Translations under genes and position numbers: made by a program
From: JBEKSX01 sp049516635
Lineage (GTDB): Bacteria > Bacteroidota > Ignavibacteria > Tepidaquicellales > OLB5
DNA: 34,189 bases
Assembly (NCBI GenBank): GCA_049516635.1
Contig: JBEKSX010000021.1
Location: 1 to 34,189 of the forward strand
Reading direction: 5' to 3'
Notes under the pieces: model-generated
What the model saw: the letters and a program-made list of their open reading frames with translations, nothing else
Database searches by the model: none
What the model was told of the DNA's origin: nothing
Shown here: positions 27,547 to 34,189 of the stretch, in pieces
How the letters are laid out: each line of letters begins with the position of its first letter
Position numbering within the stretch: position 1 is the stretch's first letter

Positions 27547-28305
27547 TTATCTGTTAAAGTTCTTATAAATTTCTGATGCTTTCTGTTTCAAGCTGCCGGT
27601 ATCCGAATATTTCTTAAAATATTCTTCAAGAGAAAAATCACGATCCCCAGGACTAATTTGCGAGTCATAAACTACCCTGCCTTCATTTAATATAATTACT
27701 TTACTGCAGATTTTTTCGACCATATCAAGGATGTGCGAGGAATAGAAGAATATCTTTCCCTGTTTTGAAAGATCTTTGACTATATCTCTGACAAGGATAT
27801 TGGTATTAAAATCCACTCCGCTTAGCGGTTCGTCCCAGAATATAATTTCAGGATTGTGAATTAGTGAAGAAATAAGCAGAACCTTTTGTCTCATGCCTTT
27901 AGAAAATGATGACATTGGTGACTTAATTTCATTCTTCAGGTCAAACAACTCTATGAAATCATAAATACGATTGTGAAATATTTCTCTTTTCATTCCGTGT
28001 ATTTTGCACACAAACTCCAGAAAATCATACGGTGTCAAAGATTGGAATATAGCCCCGGATTCTGGAACATAACCGATAATCTTTTTCACTGCTTGCGGAT
28101 TATTCAGAACATCAATATTATTCACAGAAACACTCCCTGCGTTTGCACTCAGCATTCCCGCCAGAATTTTTATGGTTGTGCTTTTACCCGCCCCGTTAGC
28201 TCCTAGGTAACCGCATACCTCGCCTTCTTCGATAATGAAAGATACACCATCGAGTGCTTTGACATTCCCCGGATAGATCTTCAGCAGTTCATTTACTATT
28301 ATCAT
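27547..28305 (-). CDS. ABC transporter ATP-binding protein (ABC-2/CcmA-like)
   Basis: A 252-residue ATPase subunit with Walker A GANGAGKST (35-43), GYVPE in the Q-loop position, signature SSFSKGMRQK (about 132-141), Walker B IIFWDEP (154-160) and switch His191 (YSSHILD). It resembles ATPases that power ABC-2 type exporters. No permease gene lies in this operon, so the membrane partner must be encoded elsewhere. I chose the ATG at 28305, just before the conserved IVNELLKIY strand. A start at 28341 would add 12 residues inside the mpg gene. It overlaps mpg by 17 bp and is followed after 6 bp by the barrel gene. Confidence 0.92.
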   Translation of the reverse strand: MIIVNELLKIYPGNVKALDGVSFIIEEGEVCGYLGANGAGKSTTIKILAGMLSANAGSVSVNNIDVLNNPQAVKKIIGYVPESGAIFQSLTPYDFLEFVCKIHGMKREIFHNRIYDFIELFDLKNEIKSPMSSFSKGMRQKVLLISSLIHNPEIIFWDEPLSGVDFNTNILVRDIVKDLSKQGKIFFYSSHILDMVEKICSKVIILNEGRVVYDSQISPGDRDFSLEEYFKKYSDTGSLKQKASEIYKNFNR

Positions 28306-28915
28306 TCTTTGAATTGTTGATTCTTTTGCTCCCTGAAACAAATGGATTATCTTTCATAAAAAAACGGTATAATTTTTCTGTATTTCTAGTGATACCTATG
28401 CGTTTTGACTTCGTAACCTTAACTTTCTTATTTAATGATGGTTTGGTCAGATATATCAAATCCCCCGTAAGATCTTCCCCATATAAACTTTTGTCTATAC
28501 CGAATGCTTTTGCAAATTTGCCGGGTCCGTTCGTCAGATTATAGAAATTATCAGTTGCTCTGTTCTTTTTCATAATCTCAATCCCCTGAATCGGTTCAAC
28601 GCCTCTTATAAGAACTGCACCTGCTTTGCCTTTTTTTCCTGCAACAATGTTAAAACAATAATGATTACCGTAGGTGAAATATACATAGGCTTTTCCTCCC
28701 TCGTCAAACATTACTTCGGTTCTTCTAGTTTTGCCCTTGTATGCATGAGAAGCCGGATCATTCTCTCCTGTATAAGCTTCAGCTTCAACTATGATACCGG
28801 AGATGATTTGATCGCGTATCTTCCTGTTTATTTGCATGCCAATCAGATTTTGTGCCAGCTTGATTGCACTCTGAGTATAAAACTTCTTCGGAAGCTTGAT
28901 ATGGGCATTTTTCAC
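28289..28915 (-). CDS. mpg: DNA-3-methyladenine glycosylase (AAG/MPG family)
   Basis: A 208-residue base-excision repair enzyme that removes alkylated and deaminated purines. The catalytic Glu46 lies in IVEAEAYTGEND, with Tyr48 in the position of the base-flipping tyrosine of human AAG. The family features ASHAYKGKTRRTEVMF, YVYFTYGNHYCFN and the TNGPGKFAKAFGI helix are all present. It starts 12 bp after ruvB and overlaps the ABC ATPase gene by 17 bp. Pairing with ruvB gives the operon head a DNA-repair character. Confidence 0.95.
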   Translation of the reverse strand: MKNAHIKLPKKFYTQSAIKLAQNLIGMQINRKIRDQIISGIIVEAEAYTGENDPASHAYKGKTRRTEVMFDEGGKAYVYFTYGNHYCFNIVAGKKGKAGAVLIRGVEPIQGIEIMKKNRATDNFYNLTNGPGKFAKAFGIDKSLYGEDLTGDLIYLTKPSLNKKVKVTKSKRIGITRNTEKLYRFFMKDNPFVSGSKRINNSKNDNSK

Positions 28916-28927
28916 TTTAATAATCTT

Positions 28928-29971
28928 TCAAAAAAGTTCATTTTCTCCTGTTTGTGCTCCGGATACCCGCTTTTTTTTCCTTGTAATTCCGAGATGTTCA
29001 TAGGCAATATCGGTAACTTCCCTTCCCCTGGGAGTTCTCCTGATAAATCCCTCCTGAATGAGAAAAGGTTCATATACCTCTTCGATGGTGCCCGGCTCTT
29101 CACCCACAGAAACGGCTATCGAATTCAGTCCAACGGGCCCCCCATTATATATGTCTATAATAGTTGTCAGTATCTTCTTGTCCAGGTCGTCAAGACCTCT
29201 ATTATCTATTTCCCAGTTATTCAAGCACTCATCAGCTATTTCTGTGGTAATATCACCTTTGTTCTTGTCTATAGCGAGGTCACGGGTTAATCGTAAAAGC
29301 CGATTAGCAATTCTTGGAGTACCGCGGGACCTCTGTGCAATGATCAATGCACTTTCTCTGTCAATTTTTATATTCAGTATTCCTGCCGATCTTATTATGA
29401 TATCGTGCAGTTCGTTAATGTTATAATAATTGAGTCGGCACCTTAATCCGAATCTATCCAGCAGCGGCGAACTAAGCAACCCTGAACGGGTAGTGGAACC
29501 TATGAGAGTGAATTTTTCGAGCTGTATGCTTACGCTGCGGGCACCGGGACCCTGATCTATTATAATATCCAGCTTAAAATCTTCCATTGCCGAATAAAGA
29601 TATTCTTCGACCACTTTAGGAATTCTGTGAATCTCGTCTATGAAAAGAATGTCTCTTGCCTGGAGCTTGGTCAGCATCCCGGCTATATCACCAGGTTTTT
29701 CCAGGACAGGTCCGGAGGTTGTAATAATCCTTGAATCCAGTGAGCCGGCAATTAAATAAGCTAGTGTTGTCTTCCCCAAACCGGGGGGACCCGTAAAAAG
29801 TACGTGATCCAGCGAATCATTTCTCTTTTTTGAACTTCGGATCGATATTCCAAGATTGTTCTTAATTTTATCCTGCCCTACAAATTCATTGAATGTATGA
29901 GGTCTTAATTCATTAAGAAATTCTGTATCTTCTCGCTGTGCCTGGGGTGAGAGCTTTCCGGCTTTTGTCAT
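28928..29971 (-). CDS. ruvB: RuvB, Holliday-junction branch-migration ATPase
   Basis: A 347-residue hexameric AAA+ motor that drives branch migration together with RuvA. Walker A is GPPGLGKTT (61-69) and Walker B is LFIDEIHR (about 109-116). The TTRSGLL sensor 1/arginine region (about 160-166) is followed by LLDRFG. The C-terminal winged helix has IQEGFIRRTPRGREVT. The TTR-Ser and LLDRFG spellings differ slightly from the common TTRAG and LRDRFG, but the key Arg residues are kept. It is the first gene of a five-gene minus-strand run; ruvA and ruvC are not in the window. Confidence 0.97.
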   Translation of the reverse strand: MTKAGKLSPQAQREDTEFLNELRPHTFNEFVGQDKIKNNLGISIRSSKKRNDSLDHVLFTGPPGLGKTTLAYLIAGSLDSRIITTSGPVLEKPGDIAGMLTKLQARDILFIDEIHRIPKVVEEYLYSAMEDFKLDIIIDQGPGARSVSIQLEKFTLIGSTTRSGLLSSPLLDRFGLRCRLNYYNINELHDIIIRSAGILNIKIDRESALIIAQRSRGTPRIANRLLRLTRDLAIDKNKGDITTEIADECLNNWEIDNRGLDDLDKKILTTIIDIYNGGPVGLNSIAVSVGEEPGTIEEVYEPFLIQEGFIRRTPRGREVTDIAYEHLGITRKKKRVSGAQTGENELF

Positions 29972-30216
29972 TTATTTGAATGTTAAAAATATTGAATTTG
30001 AATTCGAATCATGAATGAAATGAAATAATATAATCCTAAACAAAAAGAAACCCAAATCTAAAATATATGCAAAGCAAGCGAATCTGCCCTGTAAGAACAA
30101 ATTTAACTAATCTTTTTCTTTTTTAATAAACATTAATGTGTTACAAATAATTGTATTGCCCTTTCCCCTAAATCTTATATATATTTAACGATTAATTGTT
30201 ACATAAATATAATTTG

Positions 30217-31050
30217 ATGGAAGAAAGAGCATATATCTTCGGTACAAATAAAGCGGAACTGGAACGTCTCCGTTTCCAGCATATTGTATGGCGTCAAGTA
30301 ACAGAAAATCTTTTCGATAGGATAAAAGTGAAGGAGGGATGGAAATGCCTCGACGTTGGAGCGGGTCCTGGTTTCGTAGCTATAGATATAAGAAATCGCA
30401 TTGGCAATTATGGAGAAGTTACAGCACTCGAACCATCCGATCTTTTTCTTAATCATTTCAAGAGCGAAGTCAGCAAGATGGGATGGACGAATGTTAAGTT
30501 TGTGAACGGGACCGTAAGCCAGGCATTTTTACCGGAAAACTATTACGATTTTATATTCGTCAGATGGGTTATTTCCGTAGTACCGTTCCCTCAGATATTT
30601 CTCAACAGGTTAGCAGCTTCTCTCGCACCCGGCGGAATATTAGCTATACAGGATTATGCCTATGAAGGGTTGGCTCTATATCCGAGAGGCGGAGCTTTTG
30701 AAAAGATGGCTGATGCAGTTAAAAAATATTACAGGTCTCAGGGCGGTGACCCGTATATTGCAACCAAGCTGCCCGAACTATTTAAAAGTGCATCATTAGA
30801 AATGATAGATTTTAAACCAAACTGCCTGGCAGGTAAGAATGACAGCGGAATATATGAGTGGGGTCACAGGTTCTTTACACTACATATTCACAGAATGGTG
30901 GAAAAAGGAATTATTATGCAGAAATTAGCTGATGATATGCTGGCTGATTGGCAAGAACACAAAAGGAATCCCAACTCGATTTTTTTCTCCCCTATTGTTG
31001 TAGATGTTGTAGGGCAAAAAAGAAAAGTATCAGATAGAAAATCTGCATAA
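30217..31050 (+). CDS. Class I SAM-dependent methyltransferase
   Basis: A 277-residue methyltransferase with the glycine-rich SAM motif LDVGAGPG (45-52) and an acidic ribose-binding position in TALEPSD (Glu72). It also has a motif II/III region of IFVRWVISVVPFPQ and APGGILAIQDY. The substrate is unclear; it resembles methyltransferases of the type 11/12 group. I chose the ATG at 30217 over an upstream in-frame TTG at 30196. It starts a plus-strand run, divergent from ruvB across 245 bp of AT-rich sequence, with the DMT transporter 29 bp downstream. Confidence 0.85.
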   Translation: MEERAYIFGTNKAELERLRFQHIVWRQVTENLFDRIKVKEGWKCLDVGAGPGFVAIDIRNRIGNYGEVTALEPSDLFLNHFKSEVSKMGWTNVKFVNGTVSQAFLPENYYDFIFVRWVISVVPFPQIFLNRLAASLAPGGILAIQDYAYEGLALYPRGGAFEKMADAVKKYYRSQGGDPYIATKLPELFKSASLEMIDFKPNCLAGKNDSGIYEWGHRFFTLHIHRMVEKGIIMQKLADDMLADWQEHKRNPNSIFFSPIVVDVVGQKRKVSDRKSA

Positions 31051-31079
31051 AAAAGATCGAATAGTTAAATCTTACAACA

Positions 31080-31982
31080 TTGCTCGATTTCATTATTACA
31101 AAAATACCCTCCCAACGAAAAGGATTAATATACATTTCTTTCACAGCTTTGCTTTGGAGTTCAAGCGGATTATTTATCAAGCTGCTGACGTTAGATGCAT
31201 TTCAAATTTCCTTTTACCGCTCGGGCATCGCTGCTCTAACAGTCCTTACCGTATCACTACTGAAAACCAAAAAGATAAAATTAGAAACGGATTTCTTTTC
31301 CAACCTTACAGCGGTATTTTTTGCAGGGATTCTCATATTCTTTGTTCTGGCAACTAAAATGACCACCGCCGCAAATGCCATCTTCCTACAGTTCACGGCT
31401 CCCATCTATCTTCTGATATTAGAGCCTCTGATCTTGAAAATAAAATTTGAACCCAAGAACCTTATTACAATCCTGATTACTGTTTGCGGAATGGTTTTGT
31501 TCTTCTTCGGGAAATTGGATATTGGAAATATTTACGGTAATGTGCTTGCAATTATTTCAGGCATTTGCTTTGCCTCCTTTACACTTTTATTAAGGAGAAA
31601 AAAGCTCCTCAAAAGATCTGAAAACACTCTCAACAGCGTCATATTAGGAAATGCCATGGTCGCAGTCATCTCTTTCTTTGTCATTTTCCCTAGATTTTCT
31701 CTGACCCCGTCACAGATTATTATATTATTATACATGGGAATTTTCCAGATAGGTATTAGTTATATCATTTTTAATGAAGGAATAAAATATGTTTCAGCTA
31801 CAGAGTCCATGATCATAGCCACCCTTGAAGCAATATTTAATCCGATCTGGGTATTCCTGGGTATCGGGGAAAGACCGTCGATCTTTGCTATAGCAGGCGG
31901 TATAATAATTATGGCTGCAATCCTCTGGAGGAATTTTAGCAAGTCCAAAGGAATTGAAGATAAAGTCATGATTATTGATTAA
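31080..31982 (+). CDS. EamA/DMT-family inner-membrane transporter
   Basis: A 300-residue membrane protein with about ten hydrophobic helices in two homologous halves, the layout of EamA (drug/metabolite transporter) exporters. Typical stretches are LWSSSGLFIKLL in the first helix, SFYRSGIAALTVL in the second and EAIFNPIWVFLGIGERPS in the second half. The start is TTG: the frame is closed by a stop at 31062-31064 and there is no ATG before the first helix. The substrate cannot be told from sequence. It lies 29 bp after the methyltransferase gene. Confidence 0.88.
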   Translation: MLDFIITKIPSQRKGLIYISFTALLWSSSGLFIKLLTLDAFQISFYRSGIAALTVLTVSLLKTKKIKLETDFFSNLTAVFFAGILIFFVLATKMTTAANAIFLQFTAPIYLLILEPLILKIKFEPKNLITILITVCGMVLFFFGKLDIGNIYGNVLAIISGICFASFTLLLRRKKLLKRSENTLNSVILGNAMVAVISFFVIFPRFSLTPSQIIILLYMGIFQIGISYIIFNEGIKYVSATESMIIATLEAIFNPIWVFLGIGERPSIFAIAGGIIIMAAILWRNFSKSKGIEDKVMIID

Positions 31983-32039
31983 ACTATTAGTAACTTAGCT
32001 GCTCCCTTCCCGTTTTATTAACCTTGTAAATAACTTCCT

Positions 32040-32058
32040 ATGTCAGTAAATTTGACAT
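32040..32058. promoter_or_regulatory. Inverted repeat ATGTCA-N7-TGACAT, candidate operator
   Basis: Perfect 6-bp arms (32040-32045 and 32053-32058) with a 7-bp spacer end 25 bp before the enoyl-CoA hydratase ATG. A TATAAT sequence lies at 32064-32069, so a dimeric repressor bound here would overlap the promoter. The identity of the regulator is unknown. Confidence 0.4.
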
Positions 32059-32083
32059 CAATTTATAATAAATAATAAATTTT

Positions 32084-32896
32084 ATGAATGCTTCTATGGA
32101 TTCTGAAAATGAATTCCGCAATATCATTGTATCAAAACTGGATAATCATAAGGGTCTTAAAGTAGGTCTTGCCGAAATAAACAGGGCTGAGGTCTTGAAT
32201 GCTTTAAATATCGGCACTGTAAAGGAAATATTAAAAGCATTCCAATTGTTCGATAAAGATAATGAGGTGGGATGTATTATATTGACCGGGAACGAAAAAA
32301 CCTTTGCAGCCGGTGCAGATATTAAAGAAATGGCTCCTGATAGTGCCATCAATATGTACCTACGGGACCAATTTGCAACATGGGATTCTATCGGAAAAAT
32401 AAAGAAACCCATCATTGCGGCTGTATCAGGATACGCTTTGGGAGGGGGATGCGAATTAGCTATGACATGCGATATGATAGTTGCTTCAGAATCAGCAAAA
32501 TTCGGCCAACCTGAGATCAAATTAGGAATAATGCCGGGTGCAGGCGGAACTCAGAGATTAACCAGAGCTATAGGCAAGGCCAAAGCTATGGAAATGATAC
32601 TGACCGGAAGGACATATACAGCAGAAGAAATGTTCAATGCAGGATTAGTAAATAAAGTAGCTCCTGACGATCTATATATGGAAGAAGCTATTGCTCTTGC
32701 CAAAGATATAGCTTCGATGCCGCAAGTTGCTGTACAGGCTGCAAAGGAAGCAATCATGAAATCATTTAATACCACAATTGAAGACGGACTGGCGTTCGAG
32801 AGAAGAAATTTTTACCTCTTATTTGCTTCAGAAGATAAAAATGAGGGAATGAAAGCTTTCATTGAAAAAAGACCTCCAAATTGGAAGGGTAAATAA
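32084..32896 (+). CDS. Enoyl-CoA hydratase/isomerase family protein
   Basis: A 270-residue crotonase-fold enzyme that probably hydrates 2-enoyl-CoA in fatty-acid or related acyl-CoA breakdown. The oxyanion-hole segment is FAAGADIKEM (about 74-83) with LGGGCELAM. Both catalytic glutamates of true hydratases are present: Glu124 in GGGCEL and Glu144 in GQPEIKLGIMPGAGGTQ. The length is about 10 residues over the bacterial norm because of a polar N-terminus; Met5 is an alternative start. Specificity for chain length cannot be judged. Confidence 0.92.
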   Translation: MNASMDSENEFRNIIVSKLDNHKGLKVGLAEINRAEVLNALNIGTVKEILKAFQLFDKDNEVGCIILTGNEKTFAAGADIKEMAPDSAINMYLRDQFATWDSIGKIKKPIIAAVSGYALGGGCELAMTCDMIVASESAKFGQPEIKLGIMPGAGGTQRLTRAIGKAKAMEMILTGRTYTAEEMFNAGLVNKVAPDDLYMEEAIALAKDIASMPQVAVQAAKEAIMKSFNTTIEDGLAFERRNFYLLFASEDKNEGMKAFIEKRPPNWKGK

Positions 32897-32905
32897 TAAA
32901 AATTT

Positions 32906-34189
32906 ATGTTAATAAAATACATTTTTGTAATTATATTTTCATCATTTTTAATAACATCGGGACTTACTCAGGAAGCAATACGCGAAACAGACACCCCGGG
33001 TAAAGAAAAAGATGAGGGTGACCTCAATGCAGAGCAGATCATAGAATTAAATAAACCTTCTCTCATTTCAATCTGGTATCATACTGATAATTATTATTCC
33101 TACTACTCTTATGAAGTAAAAGATACTACACTCCTGAACGGCAGCGGATTTATAATCGATGAAAACGGAATAATCGGAACAAATTACCATGTAGTAGATG
33201 GGATAGACAGCATACTAATTAAAACAAGTGACGGAACGTTCTATGACGGCGAACTGCTGATAGTAGACGAAAAAAATGATATGGCTCTTATCCGGATCAA
33301 AGATACACATGGTAAAAAATTCTCCACTGTAAAGCTTGGCAATTCGAATAATGTTAAGGTCGGACAGGATGTTTTCGCCATTGGAAGTCCATTCGGATAT
33401 GAATATACCATCTCTCAAGGCATTATCGCTGGTATCAGGGAAGATGAAAAGGTGAGTTTTACAGACCCTGTGACATTTTTACCGTTCGAAAAGAACTTCG
33501 AAAAGGTAATTCAAATAACTGCAGCAATATCCCCTGGAAACAGCGGAGGCGCTCTTTTCAATTCTAAAGGTGAGGTGATAGGTATAACCACGTATACATA
33601 CGGAAGCTACGGAAATCTTAATTTTGCGCTTGCTATCAATAAATTCGTCGAATTTAAAAATTCTATTGATCTGGCTAACTTCGATAAGAATGAACAAGCT
33701 AAAAGGAAAAGAGAAGAAAATCTATTCCTTACAAATCTGAAACTTGCAAACAACTATAAAGACCAGGTTACATACAATTGGTATTATACAAAACAGAAGG
33801 ACACGATGAAGATCATCGATACATTTGTTGTAAAACAGGATTCGATTGTAAGATTGAATTATCTTAAATCCGAAAATCTTTATACCAAATGCATGCAGCT
33901 CGAACCTGATTCGTTTAACGTTTATCAGGAGTTGATGGATCTTTACGTATTCACGGATAATTTTACAAAAGCTGAAGATCTTTACCAAACAATAAGAGAA
34001 AAGTTCGAATCTGATAGTCTTCTCGGATTGCTCTCCTCAAGTCTCGCAAGCGCTTATTCAACTTCAAAAGAATATAAAAAGGCTCTCGAATTCTATGAAA
34101 AGATCTTAAAGAAAGATACAACCGATACATATATATACTTCCAGATGGCAGGGATATACGAAAAAATGGAAAACTATCAGAAAGCTCTC
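32906..34189 (+). CDS. Secreted HtrA-like serine protease fused to TPRs, C-terminus beyond the window
   Basis: The first 428 codons are visible. A signal peptide (about 1-21, ending SGLT before Gln) precedes a trypsin-like domain with an intact triad: His95 (TNYHVVDG), Asp125 (EKNDMALIRI) and Ser213 (SPGNSGGALF). Instead of a PDZ domain, residues from about 240 are Lys/Glu-rich and then helical, with tetratricopeptide-like pairs (KAEDLYQTIREKF, YKKALEFYEKILKK, EKMENYQKAL). It should act in the periplasm on misfolded or specific substrates. It starts 9 bp after the hydratase stop, so it is probably co-transcribed. Confidence 0.88.
   Translation, partial: MLIKYIFVIIFSSFLITSGLTQEAIRETDTPGKEKDEGDLNAEQIIELNKPSLISIWYHTDNYYSYYSYEVKDTTLLNGSGFIIDENGIIGTNYHVVDGIDSILIKTSDGTFYDGELLIVDEKNDMALIRIKDTHGKKFSTVKLGNSNNVKVGQDVFAIGSPFGYEYTISQGIIAGIREDEKVSFTDPVTFLPFEKNFEKVIQITAAISPGNSGGALFNSKGEVIGITTYTYGSYGNLNFALAINKFVEFKNSIDLANFDKNEQAKRKREENLFLTNLKLANNYKDQVTYNWYYTKQKDTMKIIDTFVVKQDSIVRLNYLKSENLYTKCMQLEPDSFNVYQELMDLYVFTDNFTKAEDLYQTIREKFESDSLLGLLSSSLASAYSTSKEYKKALEFYEKILKKDTTDTYIYFQMAGIYEKMENYQKAL

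Noticed and set aside
28661..29290. A 209-codon plus-strand open frame
   Set aside because: It lies antisense across mpg and ruvB, both of which are confirmed by catalytic motifs. The frame has no recognisable protein features.

Overview
The window looks like chromosomal DNA from a moderately AT-rich Gram-negative bacterium of the Bacteroidota/Chlorobiota (FCB) assemblage. An Ignavibacteria-like lineage is my best guess, by inference only. The signs are: outer-membrane barrels ending in aromatic residues, a giant secreted protein with GEVED and BNR-associated modules and a C-terminal dockerin-like tail, few Shine-Dalgarno sequences, and a TAnnTTTG-type -7 element. No rRNA, tRNA, CRISPR array or insertion sequence was recognised.

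Positions 1-13,000, all minus strand: the start of a secreted protein (1-114), then a 10.1-kb gene for a 3,372-residue secreted beta-helix protein. Upstream lie a stand-alone receiver domain whose phospho-accepting Asp is replaced by Gly, a complete NarL/LuxR-type response regulator, and a membrane histidine kinase of the HisKA_3 class. A 16-bp motif (CCTACnnnAAAATCwG) occurs in tandem upstream of the degenerate receiver and as an inverted pair around the candidate promoter of the giant gene. It suggests one regulon joining the two-component system to the surface protein.

Positions 13,278-22,937, minus strand: a complete high-affinity K+ uptake locus, kdpF-kdpA-kdpB-(porin)-kdpC-kdpD-kdpE. 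The 27-codon kdpF is easily missed. A predicted outer-membrane porin lies between kdpB and kdpC, which would place an outer-membrane entry step and the inner-membrane P-type ATPase in one operon under KdpDE.

Positions 22,938-25,163: a 0.6-kb region with no convincing gene, then a plus-strand housekeeping cluster rplU-rpmA-mdh ending in an intrinsic terminator. It converges with a tightly packed minus-strand operon, ruvB-mpg-ABC ATPase-outer-membrane barrel-anti-sigma kinase (29,971 to 25,168). The barrel gene lacks a usual start codon in front of an obvious signal peptide. It appears to begin at ATT, 6 bp after the ABC gene's stop.

Positions 30,217-34,189, plus strand: a SAM methyltransferase, an EamA/DMT exporter, an enoyl-CoA hydratase preceded by a perfect-arm inverted repeat, and a secreted HtrA-like protease fused to TPRs that runs off the window edge.
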